From Chloranthus sessilifolius (taxonomy: Eukaryota; Streptophyta; Magnoliopsida; Chloranthales; Chloranthaceae), in assembly GCA_021018995.1 (NCBI GenBank), contig CM037585.1, positions 120,240,331-120,304,330 on the forward strand: a stretch of 64,000 bases of DNA. Reading direction: 5' to 3'. Position numbers and translations under genes: made by a program. Positions 45,921-56,666 of the stretch are shown here, piece after piece (the first letter of the stretch is position 1; each line of letters opens with the position of its first letter). The notes beneath the pieces were generated by a model, which was not told where the DNA came from, ran no database searches, and saw only the letters and a program-made list of their open reading frames with translations.

Positions 45921-46826
45921 GAGAGGAGTAAAGGCTCCAGAGAGGGGTAGAGACCCCAGGGTTTTAACCTTGTTCCTTACATGTAGGATGCTCTATTCTC
46001 GCGACATGAGATGCTTTGGTCTTAGATTGGTTGCTTGTTGCAATTTTGACATTATTTACAAATACGAACTTGAACCTTGGCTGTAAATTCGTCCGAATCC
46101 TAGAAAATAAGAATAAGAAATTTTGTTTTGTTTTCCGTTTGACACAAAATACATGAACCTTGATCATTACTTGAAGTTTTGTTTCGTAATTGATAATTGA
46201 AAATATTCTTCGAATACTATTTTGATATGAACATGCTTTCCGCTTTGATATAAAAATGCTTTGAAAACTGTCATTGAATCTATGCATTGATCTGAAAAAA
46301 AAAATGTAACTGCTATCGAATTTTCTCTATTGAGCTTAGACTGTTAGCTCGCCCCGACTATACGTCACACGTGTAGGTATTGATCAGGATCTTGGCTTTG
46401 AGGAAGATTCAGACTACGTATCGGAAGAAGATCTTTCACCTGAGGATTTTACCCCTAGTTCAGGGATCGTAGATTTAGTATATTGTGCATTTTTGTGAGT
46501 TTGGACTTGGTACACTGAGAACTTTTATACTTTTAGACTTAGCGTAGCTGACTTTTAGGATTTTAGGTTTGGTACATTCGTGCTATTATATATACATTGT
46601 ACAATACTGTTTAGGTGATGATCGACCATCACCGGTGGTTTGTTTTAGTTTACTGTTCATATTAAATATTAGAATAGAAATTTTAGTTTTGCCATAATGA
46701 TCTTTGCTTTGTCAAATAATTATCTGTTTTGATTTTCACGCTTATATGTGGATGCACCAAATATTCTGTATTCAAATTGTGTTCTATGATCGGGTGGTCC
46801 GAGTTTTTTTATTTGATTTAAAGTTG

Positions 46827-46830
46827 AATA

Positions 46831-46887
<57 letters not shown>
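46827..46887. repeat. (TA)n microsatellite
   Basis: An almost pure TA run just inside the 5' end of the inverted LTR copy C. Confidence 0.95.
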
Positions 46888-46890
<3 letters not shown>

Positions 46891-47289
46891 ATAAAATTAT
46901 GTTGGGAAAATCCGATTTGTCACAATGCTAGTACTGAAAACTATTTCAAAGTAGCTCTTTGTACTTGTACCAATGTCAAAATCTACGGTTCGAATAACAA
47001 TTGGCAATAGATCGAAAAATCGATGAATCCGAATAAACTACAAGTACACGATGAACGTTCTTTAAGATCAAATCAAAGCATCTATGATTTCAAATAAAAT
47101 GAAAATTTGTATTTAATATTCCCTACCGTTGGTTGAAAGCTTTGCAAAGGCAGAAGCAATTTACGGAGCCCTTCGTGAACATTCCCGACTCAGATATCTA
47201 GCAAGCATAAGTATAAACATGGGTTCCTAACCGACGGTCAAAAACGAGTCAAAATTCCCCAAATATCAGACCTTGCCCAAATCTGAGAA

Positions 47290-47323
47290 GGTCGCTCGGG
47301 TGAGGCCCAAAGTTGCCAGGGTG

Positions 47324-47365
<42 letters not shown>

Positions 47366-47470
47366 TACAAAACTCGCCTGGGCGAGTTCTGTTAGTAAAA
47401 TTTTGGCCCAAAAAATGGGTGTGCATCTCGCCCGAGGGAGGCTTTCTGAAACAAACTCGCCAGGGCGAGT
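47290..47470. repeat. CTCGCC palindromes and (TC)n in LTR copy B
   Basis: ACTCGCCTGGGCGAGT, CTCGCCCGAG and ACTCGCCAGGGCGAGT are self-complementary and lie within 110 bp, next to a (TC)n run at about 47331-47356. Confidence 0.9.
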
Positions 47471-48231
47471 TACAAGTTGCCTTCTCAGCTCAGTTCAATT
47501 CATTTTCCTCTTTTTGTTCAAAACCCATTTTCTCACTTTTTGAACCACAAATCCTCCAAAAATTTCCATGCTTTCACACATCATCTATATAACTGAAATT
47601 TAAGACAAAATTGACTATAATTACCTCTTTAAAGCGACGATCGTATCCATCGAATTACACTTCGCGTTCGTTGGACGATTCTCTCGCGTTGCGACGAAGA
47701 ATCGAGATGACTCAACTGATTTTCAAAGCGAAGGACAAAGAGGGTTTGGGAGTTCTTTTCGTTTGTATGGATCGAAATCGAGCCAAATCAGCTCGTTTCT
47801 GCGACAACCAATCGAAGAAGAAGGCTTTTGCGAAGAAGATATGAAGTTATTCAGATTGCGGGATGAATTTAGGAGCGGATTTGGCAAAGAGTTCACGTTC
47901 TTCCTCTCGGTTTCCTCTTGGACCCTTCTCAATTTCTCATGGAATGGTTCCCGTGCAAAGTACACACACCAAACTAAAATATTCATTCCTCTCCACTAAT
48001 CCACAAGATTAGTGTGCATGTTAAGCGAACACGCCGTATTAATGCGTTCGTTCTTATCTATAAGTTTATCCCCAAGTGCACTTAACCTTGGCACGAAGCG
48101 AGTACACCCAAATGGCTGAAATGGAGTCCAAATCGTGCCCAATCAGCTTTAATTTTTAAATCTTGTAACCGTTGACGCTTAGGGGCCCACTCGGGGTCAA
48201 AATTTTAGGGTAAAATTTTTGGGCCATTACA

Positions 48232-48538
48232 AAACCTTTCCCAACTTTCATAAACTTTTTTCATTCTCTTTTTGGCTAAAATCTGAAATTTCTCTCCTTA
48301 ATGAGTTTGTTTTTGCTATCGAAAATAATTTAGAAAGAAACTTTGCTACCAACTGGTCCCATAATGTAATAGAACCAGATAAAAAAGAATTTTACCAAAC
48401 TTTGGCCTTGTCTTTTATAGAAAAAGAAAAAAGCGCAAACGTACAGAGCTATCAGAAAAATTTCAAATCTGAAGGTTGCATATATTTCAAGAAAATTCTT
48501 CACATGCATGTAAGAATCTTCTCTTTCAAGACCATGAA
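48232..48538 (-). pseudogene. Gypsy gag, middle part
   Basis: Between LTR copies B and D the minus strand keeps gag text: HGLEREDSYMHVKNFLE at the right end and YESWERF at the left end, with frameshifts between. It joins 50736 on one side and 42698 on the other in the correct gag order. Confidence 0.8.
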
Positions 48539-50730
48539 TGTGATGACCCGATTTTTTCGATCCTCTAAGTATAGGAAAGGCTAATTCGCCAACTTATTGA
48601 TTTCTTAATAAGCCGTATATCAAATAAAAGCCGGCAGCATAACAAAGTTTTAAACAAAAGTAGAACAAAATAAAACAAGCACAAAAGCTCAAAAGCTTAT
48701 ACAAAATGTATCTCCCAAACGAACCAGGAAGAACCACCGGTGGTGGCCAATCCGATCACCTAAACAATGGTTCCTAATGATGGTTTCTCATAAGATATCA
48801 AAATATGCAAACAAGGCCTTGGGCCCATAATTCAAAATAATCCTAACCCAAAAGTACCAAAAGACAAATCTAGATCACGGAAAGAACTCCTCCGCTGGGG
48901 TCTCTGTCTCCTCTTCAAGGATGTACTCAGAGTCCTCTAGATCAAGATCGTCTGAACCTAAGTCAGTCTCAGCACCTGTGACGTATAGTCGAGGTGAGCT
49001 AACATCGAAGCTCAATAGAGGAAACTTTATCTATTTATATTTTATCATAAGTAAAGGTTTTCAAAGATAAAAATCGGATCAGTTATGATTTTTCAAAAGA
49101 TGCCTTGATTTCTAATTTCCAATTCTAAACAGTAAGCCAAAAGAGAATTTAATATGTCTGATGTTCTGATATTTTCAAATTTAGATATCATGCATGCTTC
49201 TTGTTTTAAACTTATAACTTAATTATATCTTTCAAATTACATACTAGCATGAGAACACGAGTATTACCGATAGGAAACCCTACTGACCATCGCCATTCAA
49301 TGAATCCTTTTTCTGAAAGTGCAACAAGCCCCTACGTAATGAGGGAAGCTTGCGCTAGGCTGAAACACCATCAACACGGTTGGTAGAATCATGGATTTCG
49401 TTCTAATTAACCTCAAATCAAATACAGATACTAAACATATTGGATTTTATATAGATAATACATTTTTAGATTTTCTGAGTTTCTAATACATAATTCACAT
49501 TCAAAGGTGAGGTTCGGAAGTTCGAAAGTTTATGAGTTCTTATTTATGTCATAGTCTCGAAGTTCAAAATCATGCCATGTCTAACAAAATTCAGAAATTA
49601 TACTTGCAAAAGAAATAACCAATACTTGGAATAAAATGCCAATTAGTTTTAGGGTTCCTCTACCTTGACTTGAATTGTTCTAAGTTCTCTTAAAGAGGTC
49701 CTCACTGTGGACTCTTTCTACACAAAGCGTACAAAGATTAACACCAAAATGTGTTAATGGGAGGTCTACAGTTCCAAACATAAGCTAACATAGATTTTCC
49801 AAGAAAAATTTTGAAGGCTAGAAACAGGACATAATTTGATCTCAAATTTGAATTCGAGCATCGAATTCACCAAAAGTGCATCAGTCAGAAAAGCCCAAAT
49901 TTGATGGTCGAATTTCAAATTCGATGTTCGAATCTGAATTCGAACCTCGAATTTATCCAGGTCAGTGTTGTTCAAAATTTGTCCTCCTTACTTTCTTTCT
50001 TTCTTCCAAATAGAAAACTGCCATCATATTTTATAATCACCATTTTTTCTAATCTAATATAGGCACAATTAACTTAATCAAAGGAATTTAAAAGCCTACC
50101 TCTTGAAGTCAATTCCTTCGATTCTCGTTGATCCAAATCCAAGCACCGATTTAAATCCAAGCTTGAGTTGGACTCCAAAATTTAGTCTATCTCCAACCTT
50201 GCTGCTAGAGCAATGGTTAGCCCAGATCATCCACATAGGTATCCACTCTCCCCTATTTTTCTTTCTCAATATATCTAACAAATCAGGAGTTGAACACAAG
50301 GTTTGTATATGATTGAGATGGGGAAAGGGATTGTAATCACAAAGGATCTAAGCTAAAGAAATAAAAGAGTTGCAAGGGTTCAAGGTTCTCACATGAGGGA
50401 GGAAGGATAAAACTTCTCCTTCACTCTTCTCTCTTTATAAAACTATTAGCAAACCAAAAATATCATGATATTTCCTCAAAATATCATGATCTTTTATTTT
50501 CAAATTCTACCCACTTAACTTGCATTTTGTTTCAGTGTTAAACACATACACACATCTTAGTGTATACGTTACCAAATTTATGACTTCTACAAGTCCAAAA
50601 CAAAAAATCCTTTGACCAAAATTCTCCTCATACCTTAACCTACACAAATAAACCTGATTTGTCTCGTAACTCTTTCGGGCACTCTTACCGAGGTAATCGA
50701 AATCAGGCTTAAAATATCCGAGATATTACA
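48539..50730 (+). mobile_element. Solo LTR copy D in gypsy gag
   Basis: It starts TGTGATGACCCGA and ends CCGAGATATTACA; ATGAA is repeated exactly at 48534-48538 and 50731-50735. It is the shortest copy (2192 bp). The hairpin region near 48736 reads GGTGGTGGCCAATCCGATCA, and GACGTATAGTCGAGGTGAGC follows near 48980. A TATAAAA lies near 50435, about 295 bp from the 3' end, in line with an LTR promoter. A palindrome cluster with GAATTCGA and ATTCGAAT lies at 49835-49950. Confidence 0.88.
49835..49955. repeat. ATTTGAATTCGA-type palindromes in LTR copy D
   Basis: AAATTTGAATTCGA, GCATCGAATTC, TTTCAAATTCGA, GTTCGAATCTGAATTCGAAC and TCGAATTT are crowded within 120 bp and are mostly self-complementary around TTCGAA or GAATTC. 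Confidence 0.75.
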
Positions 50731-50988
50731 ATGAAAGATTGGCAATAATTGAATTATGTGAGGCTTATATTCAAAATGTGCCGCGGTGGTCGCAGGCAAC
50801 ACTATACAAGAAGGTTGGTTGGTGGTTATGGGTGAAAACAACTCCCTAAGGGTTTTTGGATCTTCGACACCCTCTGTTATGGTGAAAAGAAAATTTTGCT
50901 CAATCTCAAGATCAACCCAGAGATTAGTTGGTGCATAACAGTTAATACGAACTAATCGATGTGCTTGCTCACGTCCCCACGTGCTCAT
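50731..50988 (-). pseudogene. Gypsy gag, N-terminal part
   Basis: An ATG at 50988 opens a frame with a Leu/Arg-rich start and TTAAHFEYKPHIIQLLPIFH, the typical opening of the Athila-type gag domain. It ends at the LTR D insertion and resumes at 48538 (HGLERED). The start is about 100 bp from the primer site, a reasonable leader length. Confidence 0.8.
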
Positions 50989-51090
50989 GCACCACTACCT
51001 TAAAACCTTAATTGCCTCTCTTTTTTTTAAAATGAAATTAGTAGAAGGATAAAACTAAATTAACCCTACTTTTCTTTTTCAGATAAAATC

Positions 51091-51106
51091 TCCGGCAGTG
51101 GCGCCA
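51091..51106 (-). other. Primer-binding site of the gypsy element
   Basis: The minus strand reads TGGCGCCACTGCCGGA, matching the tRNA-Asp-type primer site common in plant Athila/Tat elements, six bases inside the 5' LTR end (51113). Confidence 0.85.
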
Positions 51107-51112
51107 AAAACT

Positions 51113-51166
51113 TGTTATTGTTTTCAAATTGTTTCCAATTTTTTTTATTCGCAAGTGCACAAATCA
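51113..51166 (-). repeat. Gypsy 5' LTR, primer-side remnant
   Basis: These 54 bp match the start of the 3' LTR (34924-34973), ending at AATCA where LTR copy E begins. Confidence 0.85.
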
Positions 51167-51779
51167 TGTGACAGCCCGAAATTTCCCATACGAAATTCTG
51201 GGAAAATCGGACCGTCCAATGATATTATACCAATTCTGACGACCCGATTTTTTTTTCTCTTTACACGAAAATCAAAGCAAATATGACATATGGCAGTAAA
51301 CAAAAATATTATTTTTATACAAAACGTAAAACTAGAACCACAATAACCGCTGGTGATGACCAACCGTCACCTAAACAATGATAGATACAATCTATAGATA
51401 AACATATCTAATCCAAAATTTACAAAACTACTAAATGTACCAAGTACAAAAATTCTAAGTCAAACTCGTCTACGGATAAAACTCCTCAGGCGGAAGATCT
51501 TCTGCCGGTACGGAATCAGGATTGGCCTCAAGCCCTAGTCCTGATCAATGTCTACACCTGTGACACATAGTGTCGGGGTGAGCTAATAGTGTAAGCTCAG
51601 TAGAGAAAATTTCAATGCCAATACACATCTTATCGATCAATGCATAGATTCAATGGCAGTAATTCAAGGGCATTTTTCATATCAAATTTCAAGGGCATTT
51701 ATTTTCATATCAAAACCAAATTTAAAGATCTTTAAATTCAAAAAAAATGTGACGCAATGAGCTCCATTTCCAAAACAGC

Positions 51780-53080
51780 TTAATGTCAAACCGTATTCAA
51801 AATTTCTTAGATTTGAAATCACATAATTCGGATTCAGTGTTCAAATTCATATTCAGAGTTCTAATTTTAAAGTTCAGATTTAGATTCATATTCAAAGTTC
51901 TAGATTTAAAGTTCAGATTCAGAGTTTCGAATTCAGATTCAAAAGTGTACGGATAACCCGCCGTACCGGTTCAGAGTTTAAATGTTTCAGAGTTCAAAGT
52001 ATTCAGAGTTCGGGTTCAAATTCAAATGCTTACAGATAACCTGTCGTAACGGTCCAAATCACGGATACCCGCCGCGCCGGTCCAAATCATGGATATCCTA
52101 CCGCGCCAGTCCAAATCACGGATACCTGCCGTGTTGGTCCAAATTACGGATTTCATATTCGAAGTTTAGAGGTAAAAGTTCATATTCTTGTTCGAAGATT
52201 AGATTCGAAGTTCATATTCGATTTCGTATTCGGAGTTCATATTCGGAATTCATATACAGAGTTCATGTTTCAGAATTCATATTTAGAGTTCAGCGGATTC
52301 TATATAAAGATTTTCATTCGATTCAAAGTTCGTATCCAAATTCAAATTTCAATGTTCAGTACCTAATTTAGAAAGGTTCAAGGGTTCTAAATTCGTATCA
52401 AGGTTCATACAAACTCAGGATTCATATTCGTATTCAAATTTCACAGACGATGTTCATATTCATATACAAAATTCAAAGTTTAAAGAGTTCGATAATTTGG
52501 AAGATTCAATGCAATTCAAATGACTCAGTGAATTCAAATATGCAAATTCAGCCAAAGTTAACAAATTCTAAATCAATTTCCAATGGTCACATTAGTTTAT
52601 ATCCGTTCATATAAGATTCATATCAAATTCATATCAATTCACGTCAGATTTAATATTCTTAGTTCATATCAGATTCTAAGTTCATATTAGTTCATATCAG
52701 AATCAATATTCATATCAGTTCATATCAGATCATAACTGATTCATTATGCATATCAGTTCATATCAATTTCTATCATTAAAATCTATGAATCAAAGTCTAA
52801 AATAAAATTGAGCATTGAATTTCCTCTACTATTTCAAATTCAAATTCGAGGGTTCCACATTCAAAGGATTCAATTTCAAAGCTCGAAATCAAGTTTCGAG
52901 GAATTCAAATTCAAAGGTTCAATGTTCAAATTAGTGTTCAAAGATCATATTCAAAGTTCACATTCGATGAAACATGCAAAGTTCCTATTAGGAATTCATA
53001 TTCCGATTCACATTCAAAGTTCATATTCAAAGTTCAAGATTCACGTTCAATTTCAATTTCAAAGTTGACATTCAATCACA
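51780..53080. repeat. TTCATATTCAAAGTTC degenerate array
   Basis: Units such as TTCATATTCAGAGTTC, TTCAAATTCAAAG and CATATCAGTTCATATCA recur over about 1.3 kb, broken by a GC-richer block with three CGGATA.CC.GCCG.. units (51950-52150). Confidence 0.85.
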
Positions 53081-53504
53081 TCATGAAATCTATGATTCAA
53101 CATCAAAAATGAAGATTGTGCATTGAGTTTTCCCTACCTTGATTCCTAATGTTGTAAGAAGGTGTGAGATGACCCTTATCGATGATGACTGATTCCTTTC
53201 TTTACATCACATATACGATGATGCATTAAGAATTGATGTTAATCACTAATAACTTCGACATTACTAATAACTTCGATGTACTTAAGTATTTTCTCAAAAT
53301 TGAGGCAGAATGGACATGTTCGTGCTAACCTTGGATAATGTAAAACTTGTACTAACTTTCCGCTCAATTTTGACCTTTAAAATATTTGATTCATGAAATT
53401 GCTATTTCAAATAAAGTTATAAAGCTCATTATCTTCTTTCCGATACCGTAAGAATTCAATCAATCCGAGTCTAGAGTAAAACGTTATGGCCAAAATACCG
53501 AGAC

Positions 53505-53655
53505 CTCGCTGGAGTGACTTCCAAATTCGCTCGAGCGAGATTTTTCAGAAAAAATTTTCATGAAAAATTTGCTCGAGCTAATTTTCCCAAAATTTTTCCT
53601 CCATTTATGAAGGGGACTCGCTCAAGCGACTACCAATTCGCTTGAGCGATTTGGT
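53505..53655. repeat. TTCGCTCGAGCGA-type palindromes in LTR copy E
   Basis: TTCGCTCGAGCGAG, TTTGCTCGAGCTAA, CTCGCTCAAGCGAC and TTCGCTTGAGCGAT lie within 150 bp, right after the conserved anchor GTAAAACGTTATGGCCAAAA. Confidence 0.9.
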
Positions 53656-54446
53656 GAGATTTTGCACGGGTTTGAGCTTCTTCTTCCTCAATCCAAATCG
53701 TCCAAAAACTCACTGCATGCATTCCCATTTACACGAAATCAAACCTCAACTAATTCCACACAAATCAAATCAAATCTTACCTTCCTATTCCATGCGAGCA
53801 ACGTCTACGATGATTGAAATCGATGGAATTTGACTTGAAACCCTCTTATTCCTCTGATGATTCAGTCTTCCTCTCCGATCGTGACAACGTCGAAACCTAA
53901 GTTTCTTGCGGTCGAAATACACATAATTCATCTTGAAGGAGAAGAAGAAGCTAGAGAGGATGATCTAAAGGCTAGGGTTTCAAAAGAGAAAGGGAGATTG
54001 GAGGTTCTCTTCCTTTCTCAACTCCTCTCCTTGGCCAATGATCTTCAAGAAGAAGAACAATTTCTAGAGAAGATCCAATGGTGAATTTGGATTTCAAAAG
54101 GGCAAAAGAGATGGAGGCTTCTCTCTTCTCTTTCTAAGCTCTCTGTCCTGTCACAAATAAACTCAAATGAGTTTTGCAAATGGGGTTTCCTTTTTGACAT
54201 ATGGGTTAGGTTTGGTGTTAAGCCAGCATACCGTGAGTCGGTGCATGAGGTCTTTATAAAAAGGTAAGAAATGAGGTCTAGCTTCACTTACAAACCAAAT
54301 CTCTCACCACTGATGCTCTCACGAAGCCTATGTATCTATTTACACGACTTAATATATTTTCTTTCGCACAAACAGTACATCTAAGAAAACAAATTATTTT
54401 GAAAATCCAAGGCGTGCGACATGTACTTTACCGAACACGTACACTT

Positions 54447-54557
54447 AGTCGGCGTTTGAGGAGAGAGATGAAAAGATGAGAGAGCAAAAGTAGTATTGAT
54501 AGCAAATAGTGTATAATTATTTATATATAAATACTTGACTATATTTTTGAGAGCGAT
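54447..54557 (-). repeat. Outer remnant of the gypsy 5' LTR
   Basis: GAGGAGAGAGATGAAAAGATG, then TAGTATTG..AGCAAATA, matches the 3' LTR near 36258-36330. The LTR terminus itself is diverged, and I could not locate an exact end. Confidence 0.6.
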
Positions 54558-54654
54558 TGTGTATGTGTATGTTACTATCACTAAATAAGCAAGTGTAGGA
54601 TGCTTGCATCTAGTGATTTGTGTTGATTGCCAAGTTCATTTAATAGGATGCTTA

Positions 54655-54790
54655 CATCCATTGTAGGAGGACTATGGCCTCCAGTGATTAGTAGGAGGGT
54701 CGCCTCTGGTGATTAGGCAACTACTACAACAGCTGATGATTAGTAGGAGGTTTGCCTCCAGTGATTACTAGAAGATCCGAAGGCTTCGAT
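54655..54790. repeat. GCCTCCAGTGATTAGTAGGAGG repeats
   Basis: Three or four imperfect units of about 30-50 bp, each with a GGAGG..GCCTC palindromic core followed by GTGATTAG, lie next to the small CACTA MITE. Confidence 0.75.
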
Positions 54791-54821
54791 AACATAGTAG
54801 GTTGTTCGCATTCGGTTATAT

Positions 54822-54979
54822 CACTACAAAAAATAAGACTATTAGCGACAGCCAAAAACTGCCACCATTAACAAAAAAATTACCGCTAATAGTCTTAATA
54901 GCCTTTAACAATTTTTTTGTTAATAGCGGTAGTTTTTTACTACAAAAAACTTCCGCTAATAGTCTTATTTTTTGTAGTG
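54822..54979. mobile_element. CACTA-derived MITE, 158 bp
   Basis: Perfect inverted ends CACTACAAAAAATAAGACTA with TAT on both sides (54819-54821 and 54980-54982). The interior repeats the arm sequence in fold-back style (TACCGCTAATAGTC; AAATTTTTTTGTTAATAGCGGTA-like). It has no coding capacity. Its perfect ends suggest a recent insertion. Confidence 0.92.
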
Positions 54980-55155
54980 TATGAGTTGGTCAACTATCAA
55001 CGGCAGGTATTCCCGTTTTACTATACGTAGTTTTAGGCTATTACCTATGTGCCTAAGTTATATATTTTAAATTACGATTTAAGGTGATACAGTGGATATG
55101 TTATGGTGTTAAAAATAAGCATGATAAGCTAAGCTAAGTTAAGAAAAAGGTTAAT

Positions 55156-55292
55156 GGGGCCTAAGCCGTGAACCTATAAAAGTAACAAAAGGTGATCGAG
55201 ACCTAAGCCATGAACTTATAAGAATAAGTAGGTGAACATGACCTAAGCCGTGAACCTATAAGTATAATCGTGGGACCTAAGCCGCATATAAG
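55156..55292. repeat. Tandem units of about 40 bp with CCTAAGCCGTGAACCTATAA
   Basis: Four imperfect units start near 55158, 55201, 55241 and 55275. The last is truncated after CCTAAGCCG. Confidence 0.85.
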
Positions 55293-56261
55293 CTAATATA
55301 AGATAAGCTAAGAATATGACACGAGACTTAAGCTATGGAAATAATGAAATCCTAACACATTATGAGATCAATTAAGATTTCAGGAAGAAGATTATGCTAT
55401 GTCATGTTCTACCCATGGTGTAGTTACCATCATAGAATATTACAAGACCTTACCGATCCATCAGACTTGAAAGTATCCCTTATGCAATTTGGGACTTACA
55501 GAATTGCTTCCACATGAAAAGATGTGGCTATCCGGTTAAGTAATACATGTGACCTTATTGCATTGTGGATCTCTTTTATGCATCAATTATGTTATGAAAT
55601 GATAAGTTTTAGACCTACGATTAGCTTGATCCCAATTAAGGTACGTAGGTAGCTTCTAAAGCACAGCTACATATTTTGCATAAGAAATATGTAAGTCACA
55701 TGTTTTTAATATAATTAAAATATGTAATAAAATTATATGATAAGTTGAAACTTTTAAGACACAACATTTTTGGGAGTAAACCGAATCTTTAGAGTTCAAT
55801 GGTTACCCCTACTAAGCATCGTGGCAAAACACTCATCCCTCGACTTATGTCGACAGATCTTACTGACATCGAGTACGGGTGAGGTGCGGACATGGACTAC
55901 ATAGATGGTGGTTGACAAACATCTTGCGACTCACTTTTCTCCCTTTTACATACTGTGAATATTTAATAAAGTTACTGCATATTATTGTTTACTTTTAATG
56001 TTGAGGATGACTTTATTATATGTTGCTTTTTTTTATGAACCTAATTATTATTACTTAGCTTGGTTAAACAAAAAAATTGGGTCAAAATTTACATGTATCT
56101 TTAAGCTTGATCTCTGCTATAAGTAACTGATATATGCTTAGCAGCTTGAAATTCCACTTACATCCTTAAGGAGTATTTCGGGTCGTTACAGAGATTATAG
56201 GGAAACTTGTGGTAGGGTACTTTTAAATTCACCCATAGGATCTTTGAGTTCACCCACATTG

Positions 56262-56345
56262 AAAACTCATTGACTGCTTTGAATCAAAGGATGAAGATAA
56301 TTTTTCGTCCCAATCTTTCGCATGATGGATCTTGAGATCATGTCC
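56262..56345. mobile_element. Mutator-type MITE arm
   Basis: GAAAACTCATTGACTGCTTT followed by GTCCCAATCTTTCGCATGATG matches the left arm of the MITE at 60964. No second arm was found. Confidence 0.55.
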
Positions 56346-56430
56346 TGATTTTCTTGTTAAGCATGGCCTTGGAGCTTATTTTGTTGTTGACTGGTTTGGT
56401 AAAGACGTGCCCGTAGAGTTAGGATAGAGA

Positions 56431-56577
56431 CAAAAAATAAGGCCATTAGCGGCAGTTTTTTGTTAAAAAACTGCTGCTATTACTCCTGTCGCTACAAAAA
56501 ATTGCCTCTATTAGTCCTATTGTTACCAAAAACTGCCATAACAGCAAGTGTCGCTGAAACACCTTATTTTTGTAGTG
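56431..56577. mobile_element. CACTA-derived MITE with decayed left end
   Basis: The right end ACCTTATTTTTGTAGTG is intact. The left end reads AGACAAAAAATAAGGCC, with the CACTA terminus altered. The interior TTAGCGGCAGTTTTTTG and related units show it is a relative of 54822-54979. Confidence 0.7.
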
Positions 56578-56666
56578 AGTTGAAGTGCATTATTTGGAAC
56601 CTCATGCAATAAGGCACGAAAATGAATGTAGTGGATGAGGTCCCAATACAACCCTCATGGGCCCGA

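Larger units (their letters stand above)
43745..46924 (-). mobile_element. Solo LTR copy C, inverted, nested in copy B
   Basis: On the minus strand it starts TGTGACAAATCGG at 46924 and ends GGGTTGTTACA at 43745. The flanks are ATGCC (43740-43744) and ATGCT (46925-46929), a 5-bp duplication with one change. It carries the family hairpin (GGTGATGATCGACCATCACC near 46613), the GACTATACGTCACA block near 46350 and a GAACTTGAAC-rich tract (45700-45915). A short palindrome cluster CGATCGATCG lies near 45058-45095. Confidence 0.85.
42704..48231 (+). mobile_element. Solo LTR copy B in gypsy gag, itself split by copy C
   Basis: It starts TGTAATAGCCTGA and ends GGGCCATTACA, with AAACC repeated exactly at 42699-42703 and 48232-48236. 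After discounting copy C (43745-46924) and its duplication it is about 2.34 kb. Shared blocks include the GGTGACGG..CCGTCACC hairpin near 42886 and GACGTATAGTCG..GGTGAGCTAA near 43096. A simple-repeat-like region with TATATAGCTAAG and GATGCAGATAACT units occupies 43260-43740. CTCGCC palindromes and a (TC)n run lie at about 47290-47470. No coding capacity was recognised. Confidence 0.88.
51167..54446 (+). mobile_element. LTR copy E in the gypsy 5' LTR, 3' end lost
   Basis: It starts TGTGACAGCCCGAAATTTCC right after AATCA (51162-51166). The family hairpin GGTGATGACCAACCGTCACC is at 51351-51370, and GTGACACATAGTGTCGGGGTGAGC follows the usual order. About 1.2 kb (51780-53080) consists of degenerate TTCATATTCAAAGTTC units. 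TATAAAA is near 54255. The expected TTACA end and second AATCA are missing: near 54446 the text changes to gypsy LTR sequence (GAGGAGAGAGATGAAAAG), so a deletion removed the LTR end and most of the gypsy 5' LTR. Confidence 0.8.
34924..54557 (-). mobile_element. Ty3/gypsy retrotransposon, Athila-like, heavily nested
   Basis: On the minus strand the order is 5' LTR (broken, 51113-51166 and about 54447-54557), primer site, gag, protease, reverse transcriptase/RNase H, integrase, a 1.6-kb non-coding region, polypurine tract and 3' LTR. The integrase-last order and the tRNA-Asp-type primer site (TGGCGCC) point to Ty3/gypsy, and the gag and pol style to the Athila group. Three members of another LTR family sit inside it, and all coding parts have frameshifts or stops, so it is old. 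No matching outer target-site duplication could be found, probably because of the deletion at the 5' LTR. Confidence 0.88.
54558..56190 (-). mobile_element. LTR-like segment starting TGTAACGACCCGAAATAC on minus
   Basis: The right end on the minus strand is an LTR-family-like start. A possible left end is TGTGTATG at 54558, since the flanks GCGAT (54553-54557) and GAGAT (56191-56195) are similar but not identical. Internal text differs from copies A-F. It includes repeated GGAGG..GCCTCCAGTGATTAG units and ACCTAAGCCGTGAACCTATAA units. Confidence 0.35.

Noticed and set aside
47611..48000. Three overlapping ORFs of 77-87 codons in LTR copy B
   Set aside because: They overlap on both strands in a non-coding LTR and show no domain.
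50103..50312. Paired plus/minus ORFs in LTR copy D
   Set aside because: Mirror frames in LTR sequence without domain text; chance open frames.
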